Source: Roseibium salinum (lineage in GTDB: Bacteria; Pseudomonadota; Alphaproteobacteria; Rhizobiales; Stappiaceae). Taken from it: a stretch of DNA of 64,000 bases. Under the pieces are notes generated by a model, which was not told the DNA's origin, ran no database searches, and saw only the letters and a list, made by a program, of their open reading frames with translations. The stretch's first letter is position 1; the number at the start of each line of letters is the position of its first letter. The DNA is taken from NCBI RefSeq assembly GCF_026240905.1, contig NZ_JAPEVI010000003.1, positions 2,914,001-2,978,000 of the forward strand, in the 5' to 3' direction. Shown in pieces: positions 16,668 through 26,142 of the stretch. The position numbers and the translations under genes were made by a program.

Positions 16668-19436
16668 CTACTGCGCCGCCTCTCTCTGGGCGGACGGCAT
16701 GATCCGCGCCGCGCAGAACTTGAATTCCGGGATTTTGCCGAACGGATCCAGCTGCGGGTTGGTGAGGAAGTTGGCCGGGGCTTCGAAGAAGCAGAACGGA
16801 ATGAAGATCATGCCGGTCGAGACATCCCGGTCCGCACGCAGGGTGAGCGTGATGGCACCGCGTCTCGTTTCGACCCTCACCTCCTGGCCGATTTCCAGAC
16901 CCGCCAGCTTGATGTCGCGCGGGTTCATGGAAACCACGGGTTCCGGTTCGATCGCGTCGAGAACCGCGGCCCTGCGGGTCATGGCGCCGGTGTGCCAGTG
17001 TTCCAGCATGCGGCCGGTGGTGAGCACCAGCGGAAAGTCCTCGTCCGGCAACTCGTCCGGCGGGACCAGATCGGTTGTGACGATGCGGGCCCGGCCGTCC
17101 GCCGTCGGGAAGGACTGGCCGAACAGGATTTCGTTGCCCGGCTCGTCGGGGCCATCAGCGGGATAGGTAACCGTTCCCTCGCGCTCCAGGCGCTCCCACG
17201 AGATGTTGTTCAGCGAGGGCATGTGCGAGCGCATTTCCTCGTAGATCGCCGGAACGCCGTCATAGGACCAGTCCAGCCCCAGCCGGTTGGCAATTTCGAT
17301 CATCAGTTCCCAGTCAGCCCTGGCTTCGCCCGGCATGGGCACGCAGGGACGGCCGATCTGGACCTGACGGTTGGTATTGGTGTAGGTGCCGAGCTTTTCC
17401 GCGTGCGCGGATGCCGGCAGGATGACATCCGCGTGCCATGCGGTTTCGGTCAGGAAGATATCCTGAACGACCAGATGCTTCAGGCTTGCCAGCGCCTTGC
17501 GCGCATGGGCCTGATCCGGGTCGGACATGGCCGGGTTTTCGCCCTGGATATACATGGCCTCGATGCCGCCGGCCAGGATGTCGTTCATGATCTCGACGAC
17601 CGTGAGGCCGCGCACGGGATCCAGCGTCCGGCCCCAGGCGTCCTCGTATTCGGCGCGGATATCAGGACTTTCGACGGACCGGTAGTCCGGGAAGACCATC
17701 GGGATGAGACCGGCGTCGGAAGCTCCTTGCACGTTGTTCTGGCCGCGCAGGGGATGGAGACCCGTTCCCGGGCGGCCGATATGGCCGGTCACCAGCGCCA
17801 GGGCGATCAGGCAGCGGACATTGTCCGTGCCGTGGACATGCTGCGAAACGCCCATGCCCCAGAAGATGATCGATTTTGCGCTGGTCGCGTAAAGGCGGGC
17901 GACTTCGCGCAGGGTTCCGGCGTCGATCCCGCAAACCGGCGCCATGGCCTCCGGCGTGAAATCGCGGATCTTCTCCTTGAGCGCCTCGAAGCCGTCGACA
18001 TGGGCGGCGATATACTGGCTGTCGTAGAGCCCTTCGGTGATGATCACGTTGAGGATGGCATTGAGCATGGCGACGTCGGTGCCCGGTTTGAACTTCAAAC
18101 CGTGTTCCGCATAGCGCATCAGGTCCTGGCCGCGCGGGTCCATGACGATCAGCTTGGTGCCCTTCTTGGCCGCCTGTTTAAAATAGGTCGCGGCCACCGG
18201 GTGGTTTTGTGCCGGACGGGCACCGATAACGATCATGCAGTCCGCATCGCCCGCCGCACTGAATGGTGCCGTCACCGCACCGGAACCGATGCCTTCCATG
18301 AGCGCCGCCACGGAGGAGGCGTGGCAGAGCCGCGTGCAGTGATCGACATTGTTGCTCCGGAATCCCTGGCGGATCAGCTTCTGGAAGAGATAGGCCTCCT
18401 CGTTGGACCCTTTCGCCGAGCCGAAACCGGCGACACCCGCACCGCCCTTGGCCTCGCAGGCCGCCTTCAGCCCGCTCGCGGCCCTGTCCAGCGCCTCGTC
18501 CCAGGTCGCTTCCCGGAAGTAGTCGAGATAATTGCCAAGGTCCATGGAGATATCGCCGCGCTTGGGCGCATCGTCCCGGCGGATCAGCGGTCTGGTCAGG
18601 CGCTGGGGGCTGGAGACATAGTCGAAGCCGAAGCGGCCCTTGACGCAGAGACGGTTTTCGTTGGCAGGGCCGTCGCGGCCGTCGACCTTGACGATCCTGC
18701 CGTCCTTCACGGAAACCGAGGTCAGACAGCCGACACCGCAGAACGGGCAGACGCTGTCGATCGTCTCCTCGGCAAAGACTTCCCGCGTCCGGCCGGCCTC
18801 ATCCATGAGGCTCTTTTCCATCAACGCGCCGGTCGGGCAGGCGGAAACGCATTCGCCGCAGGCAACGCAGGTGGAAACTCCCATCGGATCGGCAATGTCG
18901 AACACCGGGATCGTGTGCGAACCGCGGCCGGCCATGCCGATCACGTCATTGACCTGCACTTCCCGGCAGGCGCGCTCACACAGGTTACAGGCGATGCAGG
19001 CGTCCAGATTGACCGCCATTGCCGGATGGGAAATGTCCGGTGCGGTTCTTTCACCGGGCGCAAAACGGCTCGTGGTCACGCCAAGCGCATCGGACCATTT
19101 CCAGAAATCGCTGTCCGGATCCGGATGGGCGTCCCGGCTCGGCTGATCGGCGGCCAGCAGTTCGAACACCATTTCGCGGGCCTTGGCGGCCCGCTCGCTC
19201 GCCGTCTTCACCACGAGGCCTTCGGAGGGTTTGCGGATGCAGGAGGCCGCAAGTGTGCGTTCGCCTTCAATGTCGACCATGCAGGCACGGCAATTGCCGT
19301 CCGCGCGGTAGCCGGGGGCATCCTTGTGGCAGAGATGGGGAATGGCGACGCCTTCGCGCTTTGCCACCTGCCAGATGGTCTCGCCTTCCCGGGCGGTTAC
19401 GGTTTTGCCGTCGAGGGAGAAACTGATCTCGCTCAT
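16668..19436 (-). CDS. fdsA: NAD-dependent formate dehydrogenase, alpha (molybdopterin) subunit
   Basis: The 922-residue catalytic subunit oxidises formate to CO2 at a bis-MGD molybdenum or tungsten centre. In order: an N-terminal 2Fe-2S domain (HLCHKDAPGYRADGNCRACMV), a His/Cys cluster region, two 4Fe-4S ferredoxin motifs (CIACNLCERACREVQV and CVACGECVSACPTGA), the molybdopterin-proximal cluster CPFCGVGCLTSVSV, and the active-site region NVDHCTRLCHASSV, where the metal ligand is Cys, not Sec. Start ATG 19436 overlaps the fused beta subunit by four bases (19433-19436). The usual accessory genes fdsC/fdhD and fdsD do not follow; an intergenic repeat does. Cytosolic, soluble enzyme. Confidence 0.93.
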   Translation of the reverse strand: MSEISFSLDGKTVTAREGETIWQVAKREGVAIPHLCHKDAPGYRADGNCRACMVDIEGERTLAASCIRKPSEGLVVKTASERAAKAREMVFELLAADQPSRDAHPDPDSDFWKWSDALGVTTSRFAPGERTAPDISHPAMAVNLDACIACNLCERACREVQVNDVIGMAGRGSHTIPVFDIADPMGVSTCVACGECVSACPTGALMEKSLMDEAGRTREVFAEETIDSVCPFCGVGCLTSVSVKDGRIVKVDGRDGPANENRLCVKGRFGFDYVSSPQRLTRPLIRRDDAPKRGDISMDLGNYLDYFREATWDEALDRAASGLKAACEAKGGAGVAGFGSAKGSNEEAYLFQKLIRQGFRSNNVDHCTRLCHASSVAALMEGIGSGAVTAPFSAAGDADCMIVIGARPAQNHPVAATYFKQAAKKGTKLIVMDPRGQDLMRYAEHGLKFKPGTDVAMLNAILNVIITEGLYDSQYIAAHVDGFEALKEKIRDFTPEAMAPVCGIDAGTLREVARLYATSAKSIIFWGMGVSQHVHGTDNVRCLIALALVTGHIGRPGTGLHPLRGQNNVQGASDAGLIPMVFPDYRSVESPDIRAEYEDAWGRTLDPVRGLTVVEIMNDILAGGIEAMYIQGENPAMSDPDQAHARKALASLKHLVVQDIFLTETAWHADVILPASAHAEKLGTYTNTNRQVQIGRPCVPMPGEARADWELMIEIANRLGLDWSYDGVPAIYEEMRSHMPSLNNISWERLEREGTVTYPADGPDEPGNEILFGQSFPTADGRARIVTTDLVPPDELPDEDFPLVLTTGRMLEHWHTGAMTRRAAVLDAIEPEPVVSMNPRDIKLAGLEIGQEVRVETRRGAITLTLRADRDVSTGMIFIPFCFFEAPANFLTNPQLDPFGKIPEFKFCAARIMPSAQREAAQ

Positions 19437-21109
19437 TTGCCAAACTCCTCCGGGAAAAATTTCAGGACCGATGCGACCGGATTGCTTGCCGCCTGGCCGA
19501 GCCCGCAAATCGATGCGGTCCGCATGACGCCATCAAGGTCGGCGATCTTCGCCGCATCCCAGTCGCCGCGTGCCAGAAGATGCTCCATCTTCTCCGTGCC
19601 GGACCGGCAAGGCGTGCACTGGCCGCAGCTCTCATGCTTGAAGAAGCGCATCAGGTTGAGTGCGACATCGCGAATGTCATCCTTGTCCGAGAAAACGACA
19701 ATAGCGTGGCTGCCGATAAAACAGCCGTGCTTGTCGAGCGTGCCGAAATCGAGCGGCTCGTCCGCAAGGGCGGCCGGCAGGATGCCGCCGGAGGCTCCGC
19801 CCGGCAGATAGCCCTTGAAGCTGTGTCCCTCTTCCATGCCGCCGCAGAACTCGTTCAGAAGCTCATTCATGGTGATCCCGGCCGGAGCCAGTTTCACCCC
19901 CGGTTCCCTTACCCTGCCGGATACGGAGAAGGAACGAAACCCCTTGTGGCCGCGCCGCCCCTTGGCGGCGAACCACTCCGGCCCCTTTTCGACGATGTCG
20001 CGGATCCAGAACAGGGTCTCGACATTGTGGTTCAGTGTCGGCCGTCCGAAGAGGCCGACCTGGGCGATAAAGGGCGGACGGTGGCGCGGCAGGCCGCGTT
20101 TGCCCTCGATCGATTCGATCATCGCGCTTTCTTCGCCGCAGATATAGGCGCCGGCGCCCCGGCGCAGCTCGATGTCGATCGTGGTGATAATGCCGGCCGC
20201 GCGCAGCGCTTCGATTTCCGTTTTCAGGATTTCCAGAACCGCCGGATATTCATCGCGCATATAGAGATAGATGCGAACGGCGGAGATCGCATGGGCGGCG
20301 ACAAGCGCGCCCTCCAGAAGCCGGTGCGGGTCGCGCTCCAGATGATAGCGGTCCTTGAACGTCCCCGGTTCGCCTTCGTCGCCGTTGATGGTCAGGTATT
20401 TCGGTCCCGGCAGATCGTTGACGATCTTCCACTTGGTACCGGTAGGAAAGCCCGCACCGCCAAGGCCGCGCAGACCGGCTTCCAGGGCCTTGTCCGCAAT
20501 GGCCGCGGCATCCAGTTCTCCGGAGCGCACACGCTCCAGCACCTGGTAACCGCCGCCGTTCCGATAGGCGTCCAGCCCCGTGTAGTCCGGAATGACGGCA
20601 GCCCCGACGCCTTCGAAGAGCGCGGAGCGGACCGTCACTTCGCTTGCATTGTCGATCGCATGCTTGCCGACCTGAACGGCGGGCGCGCCGTCACAGCGGC
20701 CGATGCAGGGGACTTTCTGAATGCGCACTTTCGACGGATCGACCCCGCTTTGCAGAGCGGCTGCCAGGGCGTCGGCGCCTTTCAGGGAACAGGCGATGCT
20801 GTCGCACACGCGCACGGTCACGGGCGCCGGCCCTGCCTCGCCTTCGCGCACGACGTCAAAATGATGGTAGAAGCTGGCGACTTCATAGACTTCGGCCTGC
20901 GACAGGCGCATCTCGTGGGCGAGCGCCCGCAAGTGCCGGGCCTCCAGGCATCCGAACGCGTCCTGAATCTTGTGCAGATGTTCGATCAGCAAATCGCGGC
21001 GCCGCGGTTCATCGCCCAAGAGCCCCTGGACTTCGCCCAGGGCCGCATCTTCCAATTGACGCCCTTTTGGCTGGGACGGCTTTCGTGAAAGCCCCTTGCC
21101 GAAAGTCAT
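19433..21109 (-). CDS. formate dehydrogenase fused gamma-beta subunit (NuoE-NuoF-like diaphorase)
   Basis: The 558-residue protein passes electrons from the alpha subunit to NAD. Residues about 25-150 are a NuoE/FdsG-like thioredoxin-fold 2Fe-2S domain (VCDSIACSLKGAD, then VPCIGRCDGAPAV). The rest is NuoF/FdsB-like: FMN/NAD site GLRGLGGAGFPTGTKW, GDEGEPGTFKDRYHLERDPHRLLEGAL, GAGAYICGEESAMIESIEGKRG, and the 4Fe-4S motif SCGQCTPCRSGTEKM. In Cupriavidus and Rhodobacter FdsG and FdsB are separate, so this is a fusion. Start chosen at ATG 21109, with GGGAGG seven bases upstream. Coupled by overlap with fdsA. Confidence 0.92.
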   Translation of the reverse strand: MTFGKGLSRKPSQPKGRQLEDAALGEVQGLLGDEPRRRDLLIEHLHKIQDAFGCLEARHLRALAHEMRLSQAEVYEVASFYHHFDVVREGEAGPAPVTVRVCDSIACSLKGADALAAALQSGVDPSKVRIQKVPCIGRCDGAPAVQVGKHAIDNASEVTVRSALFEGVGAAVIPDYTGLDAYRNGGGYQVLERVRSGELDAAAIADKALEAGLRGLGGAGFPTGTKWKIVNDLPGPKYLTINGDEGEPGTFKDRYHLERDPHRLLEGALVAAHAISAVRIYLYMRDEYPAVLEILKTEIEALRAAGIITTIDIELRRGAGAYICGEESAMIESIEGKRGLPRHRPPFIAQVGLFGRPTLNHNVETLFWIRDIVEKGPEWFAAKGRRGHKGFRSFSVSGRVREPGVKLAPAGITMNELLNEFCGGMEEGHSFKGYLPGGASGGILPAALADEPLDFGTLDKHGCFIGSHAIVVFSDKDDIRDVALNLMRFFKHESCGQCTPCRSGTEKMEHLLARGDWDAAKIADLDGVMRTASICGLGQAASNPVASVLKFFPEEFGK

Positions 21110-21329
21110 TGGCGTTCCTCCCAAATAGTCCGATACGCGTTACCGTAGTCAGGCAACGCGCACCAGCGTATGTCAATTCGTGCTTTCGTATCGGAAAAGC
21201 ATCATTGTGTTTCGCCGATGTTATTGGCGCCGTTCGGCCGTGTCTGGTTGAAAAACGACAGCGGATCTTCAAATGCTGACGCTTTGACCGCGCCACATGA
21301 GACCACATGCCGAATGCGACCGACGAGGA

Positions 21330-21861
21330 CTATGCCGTCAGGTGCGAAAAAGCCGCAACGACGCGCTCGTAGACCGGCCGCTTGAACAGGAACGATCAGG
21401 TCCGGAAGCCGGGCCGCATCCTCCCAGCGCCAGTCGCAGAATTCGACCGAGTGGCCGTGAGGCGGGTTCAGGACATTTATCTCTTCATCCGGACCGTCGA
21501 ACCGGTAGGCGATCCAACGCTGTGCCTGGCCGCGGTACCTGCCTTTCCGCGTCGTGCGGACAACATCCTCCGGGTAATCGTAGGCGAACCACTCGGGCGC
21601 CTCTTCCAGAAGCGTCACCGACCTGATGGAGGTTTCCTCGTAAAGCTCTCGCCGGGCGGCGTGTTCCGGCGTTTCGCCGGCATCGATGCCGCCTTGCGGC
21701 ATTTGCCAGGCATATTCGTAAGTCGAGACCCCCGCGCCATCATCCCGGCAGCCGATCCAGACCCGGCCCTCCATGTTGATCAGCATGACGCCGACGCACG
21801 GGCGGTATGCGAGCCCCTCGTCTGGCTCCGGAAAATCCGGTCCGAGTTCAAGCTTGGTCAC
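21330..21861 (-). CDS. rppH: RNA 5'-pyrophosphohydrolase RppH (Nudix), frameshifted near its C terminus
   Basis: RppH removes pyrophosphate from the 5' end of mRNA and so starts RNase E decay. The protein has RPCVGVMLINMEGRVWIG, the Nudix box GGIDAGETPEHAARRELYEETSI, and WRWEDAARLPDLIVP. After that the frame departs: one base fewer in the stretch near 21390-21394 (minus strand CCTGTTC, where CCGTTC is expected) restores the family ending FKRPVYERVVAAFSHLTA with a stop at 21330. Without correction the frame runs on to 21202. GTG 21861 has AGG upstream and gives the usual N terminus. About 176 residues if corrected. It lies 26 bases behind the deacetylase gene. Confidence 0.82.
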
Positions 21862-21887
21862 GCACACACCTGTTTTAAATTCAACGA

Positions 21888-23033
21888 TTATCTGTCGATG
21901 GTCGCGCTGATCGGCACCAATTGCAGCCCGCGGTCTTCCAGGTCTTGTACCCATTTTTCCAGCTGACGTACAGTGACCGGAAGGGCTGAACCGGAAGCGA
22001 CGGCAACCCCGCGCGCCCGGGCAATACTCTCAAGCTGCAACAGCTTTGCGTCAATATTGTCCGCCCGGGGCGTTTCGTCCAGCACCACATCCACGCCGCT
22101 GAAGGGCGTGCGGATTTCGCCGGCGACTTCCGCGGCGATGCTGCGCGAGGAGCTGCCGTTGTCGACGAACATCAGCCCCCGTTCCTTGAGCTTTTCCAAC
22201 AGGAACTGCACGGAGGGTTTTGTCGCGGTGAAGCGTGCTCCGGTCTCGTTGATCGTGCCGACATAGTTGGTGGCGCGGGTCAGCAGGAAAGCCAGCCGGT
22301 TCACCATTTCGTCGGGCCGGAGGCTGACCAGAAGCGTGTGCGGCCCCGGGTCGTTGTCCGGGAAATCATAGGGCTCCAGAGGCAGCTGCAAGAGAAGCTC
22401 GTGGCCCTTGGTGCGCGCCTGCCGCATCCAGTCGTCCAGTTCCTCCCCGTAGGGAGCCAGTGCGAAGGTCACATCGGCCGGCAGGTTGGAGATGGCGTTC
22501 TGGGTTCCGGCCGAACTCAGGCCAAGGCCGCTGACGATGACGGCCACCTTGGGAATGGATGTGAACTCGCGCAGGATCGGCCGGGAATAGGCGTCGAGCG
22601 GCCGGACACCGGCATCGCTTATCTTCGGCAGGAAGCCGAGATCCGCGCGTTCGCTCACCCGCGGGTCGGGATTGACGGAAAGGCTGGTCACGGGCGCATC
22701 CGGTCCCAGGCCGTCCGGGCGCATCACCATGTGATATCGGGGGCCGAGCAGATCTTCGCTCGTTTGGGGGCGCAGGCTGGGGCCGAGATCGCCGCCAAGG
22801 CCGGGCCGGATTTCCACAACCTCGATGTCCTGGGACGTCACGCCTTCGACCACTGCTTCCAGCGGCAGCAGCGCAACGGGTTCGCCGCCATGGGGATCAT
22901 CGACGACGGCCACCCAGACGAGCGTCGTGGTCGCGATCACGCTTAAGATACCGGCACCGATAAGGCCGAACGGCAGCTTGACCAGCCGCCGCTTTCCCAT
23001 TCCCAGAGGAGCTGTGAGATCGTTGCTCGACAT
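21888..23033 (-). CDS. divergent polysaccharide deacetylase family protein (YibQ/DUF610)
   Basis: The 381-residue protein has a short cytoplasmic start, one membrane segment (about residues 20-42, LPFGLIGAGILSVIATTTLVWVAVV), a linker, and a C-terminal NodB-like barrel. The barrel has IPKVAVIVSGLGLSSAGT, then VTFALAPYGEELDDWMRQARTKGHELLLQLPLEP and GLMFVDNGSSSRS. Family members lack some metal ligands of true deacetylases and occur beside envC and ctpA in many proteobacteria, suggesting a cell-envelope role. ATG 23033 follows AGGACGT. It is downstream of ctpA with a gap of about 110 bases, in the same direction. Confidence 0.85.
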   Translation of the reverse strand: MSSNDLTAPLGMGKRRLVKLPFGLIGAGILSVIATTTLVWVAVVDDPHGGEPVALLPLEAVVEGVTSQDIEVVEIRPGLGGDLGPSLRPQTSEDLLGPRYHMVMRPDGLGPDAPVTSLSVNPDPRVSERADLGFLPKISDAGVRPLDAYSRPILREFTSIPKVAVIVSGLGLSSAGTQNAISNLPADVTFALAPYGEELDDWMRQARTKGHELLLQLPLEPYDFPDNDPGPHTLLVSLRPDEMVNRLAFLLTRATNYVGTINETGARFTATKPSVQFLLEKLKERGLMFVDNGSSSRSIAAEVAGEIRTPFSGVDVVLDETPRADNIDAKLLQLESIARARGVAVASGSALPVTVRQLEKWVQDLEDRGLQLVPISATIDR

Positions 23034-23142
23034 ACGTCCTGAGCCCTTTAGACCGGTGAGCGACCGGCACATTCGCAGTTGTTGGGATACGCAGAACGAA
23101 AGCGGAAAATGTGCGCTGGCGGACCAGCGCACATTGTCAGTG

Positions 23143-24471
23143 TCAGTTTTTGGCGGCCGTGTCCGGCACCGGCGGGAAGGCGCTGTTCACCTGAGTGCCG
23201 CGGAGCAGGTCCAGGGCCAGGTTCAACTGGGCGTCGTCCTTGGGATCCGGCAGCACGTAGGCCTGGCTGCCGGAGCCTTCTTCCTCGCCGTCAGCTTCAA
23301 GGTGACCGCGCAGGCCGGCCTCACCCTTGGTTTCGGCGCGGCCGACCAGATCCTCGGGCAGCGTCTGCAGGGACTCGATATCCGGCAGGATACCCTTTGC
23401 CTGAATGGACGTGCCGGACGGCGTGTAGTAGCGGGCGGTCGTCAGCCGGATTGCCCCATTGGCGCCGAGCGGAATGATCGTCTGCACCGAACCCTTGCCG
23501 AAGGACCGCGTGCCGAGAACGGTCGCGCGGCGATGATCCTGCAGGGCGCCGGCAACGATTTCCGAAGCGGAAGCGGAGCCGCCGTTCACAAGCACGATGA
23601 CCGGCTTGCCTGCCGTCAGGTCGCCTGCACGGGCATTGTAACGCTGGGTTTCATCCGCCTCGCGGCCACGGGTCGAAACGATCTCCCCGCGATCGAGGAA
23701 CGCATCGGAAACCGCAATCGCCTGGTCGAGAAGACCACCGGGATTGTTCCGCAGATCGATCACGAAGCCTTTCAGCTTGTCCGCGCCGATATTCGCGGTC
23801 ATCTCCTCGATGCCTTCCTGAAGGCCGTCGAAGGTCTGTTCGTTGAACTGGGTCAGCCGGATGTAGCCGACATCGTCCTCTTCCCGCCAGCGCACCGCAC
23901 GGATGCGGATCACGTCGCGGGTGATGGTGACATCGAACGGATCGACCGTGCCTTCCCGGCGGATGGTGACCACGATATCGGTATTGACCGGGCCGCGCAT
24001 CTTTTCGACGGCCTCGTTCAGGGTGAGACCCTGGACCTGTTCGCCATCGATGGCGGTGATGTAGTCACCCGCACGGATACCGGCCTTGGCCGCCGGCGTG
24101 TCGTCGATCGGAGTGACGACCTTTACCAGGCCTTCCTCCATGGTGACTTCGATCCCGAGGCCGCCGAATTCTCCGCGGGTCTGCACCTGCATGTCGCGGA
24201 AACTCTTCGGCGACATATAGCTTGAATGCGGGTCCAGCGACGTCAGCATGCCGTTGATGGCACTTTCGATGAGCTGGGCATCGTCGGGGACTTCAACATA
24301 GTCGGAGCGGACCCGTTCGAAAACGTCACCGAACAGATTGAGCTGCCGGTATGTATCCGTCGCCGCCGCGTTGGCTGCCACGGAGACGTTGATCGGCACC
24401 TGTGACATTGTCGTGACTACTGCAGCCCCCATCAGGGCGCCGACCAGTAGCAAGGAAGCTTTCCGTATCAT
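23143..24471 (-). CDS. ctpA: carboxyl-terminal processing protease CtpA (S41)
   Basis: This periplasmic serine protease degrades or trims envelope proteins, often peptidoglycan hydrolases. The 442-residue protein has an N-terminal signal or anchor (ASLLLVGALMGAAVVTTMS) and a PDZ domain (LGIEVTMEEGLVKVVTPIDDTPAAKAGIRAGDYI). The S41 core has the catalytic Ser in NGGSASASEIVAGALQD and Lys in RSFGKGSVQTI. The C-terminal region is acidic and probably flexible. The start at ATG 24471 overlaps envC by four bases, so protease and amidase activator are coupled, the classical envC-ctpA pairing. Confidence 0.93.
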   Translation of the reverse strand: MIRKASLLLVGALMGAAVVTTMSQVPINVSVAANAAATDTYRQLNLFGDVFERVRSDYVEVPDDAQLIESAINGMLTSLDPHSSYMSPKSFRDMQVQTRGEFGGLGIEVTMEEGLVKVVTPIDDTPAAKAGIRAGDYITAIDGEQVQGLTLNEAVEKMRGPVNTDIVVTIRREGTVDPFDVTITRDVIRIRAVRWREEDDVGYIRLTQFNEQTFDGLQEGIEEMTANIGADKLKGFVIDLRNNPGGLLDQAIAVSDAFLDRGEIVSTRGREADETQRYNARAGDLTAGKPVIVLVNGGSASASEIVAGALQDHRRATVLGTRSFGKGSVQTIIPLGANGAIRLTTARYYTPSGTSIQAKGILPDIESLQTLPEDLVGRAETKGEAGLRGHLEADGEEEGSGSQAYVLPDPKDDAQLNLALDLLRGTQVNSAFPPVPDTAAKN

Positions 24472-25829
24472 CCGCGAGCCTTTTCTTCTTCGGTGCGTAC
24501 CCACCACGGAGTGGGATCGATCGCACTGCCGTCTTTCCGAAATTCAACATATAGTATCGGCTGGGTCGAACCCAGGCCGAAGGTCGAAGCGCTCGCCCAT
24601 TGGGTTGCGCCCATGACACCAACCGGTTCCCCGGTAAGAACGAATTGCCCCAACTCTACATCTATCCTGTCCATTCCGGCCAGAAGTACATGGTAGCCAT
24701 CACCGGTATTCAGGATCAAGAGCTGTCCGAACGAACGGAACGGCCCCGAGTAGACCACCCAGCCGTCCGCCGGAGAGGCTACATTAGACCCCGGCCGTGT
24801 GGCGATAGATTGTCCTTCGGTCACGCCGCCGAAATCGTCTTCCTCACCGAAATCCTTCAGCAAGGTTCCCGCGACCGGCAGCGGCAGTTGGCCCTTGGCT
24901 TCCTGGAATGGTATCACCGGAGCCAGCCTGCCGGGGTCGGAAAACGGATCAAACCTGCGCGAGGCGTTCCGTTTCGCGTCCAGCGCCGCCTGCCGGGACT
25001 TTTCCGCCGCCTCGCGGGCACTCTCGATCTCCGCTTCCAGGGTGGAGATCAGCTCCTGGAGAGACCCTGCCTGCTCCGCCAGTTGGGCCGACCGCTGCTT
25101 TTCCTCTTCGAGCACCTTCACCGACTTCTGATGTTCCTGCCTTTTGGCGCTCAACAGAAGCTCAAGTCGCGACTTTTCCTCAGCCAATCGCATCGCATCG
25201 CCGCGCAGGCGGTTTTTTTCCGCCGCAATCACGGTTTTCAGCCGGGCCAGCTCCTCCAGATCGGCCGCCAGAGCTTCGGTCTCGACCTTCAGCTCGGGCA
25301 TCACCGCGTTTAGGAGAATCGCGCTGCGGACCGCGGAGAGCGCATCGCTCGGGCGTACGGCCAGAGCCGGCGGCGGACGTTTGCCTATTCTCTGCAGGGC
25401 CGCCAGCACTTCGGCCAGTATGTCGCGGCGCGCAAGCAGCGACAGGCGCACGGCATCTTCATTCTCGCCAAGGCTTCTCAGCCGCCGCTCGGTGTTATTC
25501 AGCTCGGTTTCAAGCCCCTTGATCGTGTCGGACGTGCCGATGATCTTCGCGTTCAGCGTTTCACGGTCCCGGTCCAGCGCCCGTATCTCGCGGGCGATCG
25601 CCGCCTGGCGGTCCGTGGAAACCTCGATGTCCCGGGAAAGCGCAGCGAGTTCCGACTCGCGCTGCTTCTTTCGCTCCAGCGCCGCGTCCACCTCAGGCGA
25701 GACGGCGGCCTGTTGCCGGGCGATTTCATCCACGCTTTCGCTGGCCGGGGCCGGCACCGGCAGCACAAGCAGGCCAGCAACAAGGCAGCTCAAGAGCGAA
25801 ACCGTCCGCTTCTCAAGTCCAGAACCCAC
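24468..25829 (-). CDS. envC: murein hydrolase activator EnvC-like, coiled coil plus LytM (M23) domain
   Basis: The 453-residue protein has a signal sequence (TVSLLSCLVAGLLVLPVPAPAS) and a long coiled coil (residues about 25-290, heptads rich in Ala, Glu, Arg and Leu). A C-terminal LytM domain follows (GQSIATRPGSNVASPADGWVVYSGPFRSFGQLLIL). In the LytM part the metal ligands of active M23 peptidases are not kept (GMDRIDVELGQFV in place of HxH), as expected for an activator of cell-division amidases rather than an enzyme. The start is uncertain: GTG 25829 gives a clean signal peptide; TTG codons at 25853 and 25862 are alternatives. It overlaps ctpA by four bases. Confidence 0.88.
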   Translation of the reverse strand: MGSGLEKRTVSLLSCLVAGLLVLPVPAPASESVDEIARQQAAVSPEVDAALERKKQRESELAALSRDIEVSTDRQAAIAREIRALDRDRETLNAKIIGTSDTIKGLETELNNTERRLRSLGENEDAVRLSLLARRDILAEVLAALQRIGKRPPPALAVRPSDALSAVRSAILLNAVMPELKVETEALAADLEELARLKTVIAAEKNRLRGDAMRLAEEKSRLELLLSAKRQEHQKSVKVLEEEKQRSAQLAEQAGSLQELISTLEAEIESAREAAEKSRQAALDAKRNASRRFDPFSDPGRLAPVIPFQEAKGQLPLPVAGTLLKDFGEEDDFGGVTEGQSIATRPGSNVASPADGWVVYSGPFRSFGQLLILNTGDGYHVLLAGMDRIDVELGQFVLTGEPVGVMGATQWASASTFGLGSTQPILYVEFRKDGSAIDPTPWWVRTEEEKARG

Positions 25830-25880
25830 AGGTGTGATGCGGTCCGCTAGCAACCTGCCCAAGCTCCCAGATCAACCCGG

Positions 25881-25902
25881 TTTCACGTGAGATCACGTGA
25901 AA
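25881..25902. promoter_or_regulatory. perfect palindrome upstream of envC
   Basis: Arms TTTCACGTGA (25881-25890) and TCACGTGAAA (25893-25902) are perfect inverted repeats around a 2-base centre, about 52 bases upstream of the chosen envC start. The form suits a dimeric regulator's operator, but no cognate factor is suggested by the neighbours. Confidence 0.5.
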
Positions 25903-26142
25903 GCAGCAAAGTCGATCGCCTCAAAAATGTCGGAGCGCGCGCATATCAACGCGGAATGCTCCAAGGGTTGTCCTGTCTGCGATACACAGTCTGTGTTAAG
26001 GAACCGTTTACCCTGATGACCGGTTGATTAACTTCCGGCTCCTGCGCGTGATCGCCTGACCCCGTGTTTTCTTCTGTACCGTCCGTTACGCGCCGAATGC
26101 GGCGAGATACGGGCAAACTCGTGTTTTTCACCCGAATGAACA
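25903..26142. other. intergenic region between envC and a GNAT gene
   Basis: Together with the palindrome this gap is about 310 bases. I see no ORF with coding character, no tRNA and no terminator-like hairpin with a T-run. It presumably holds the envC promoter. Confidence 0.5.
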
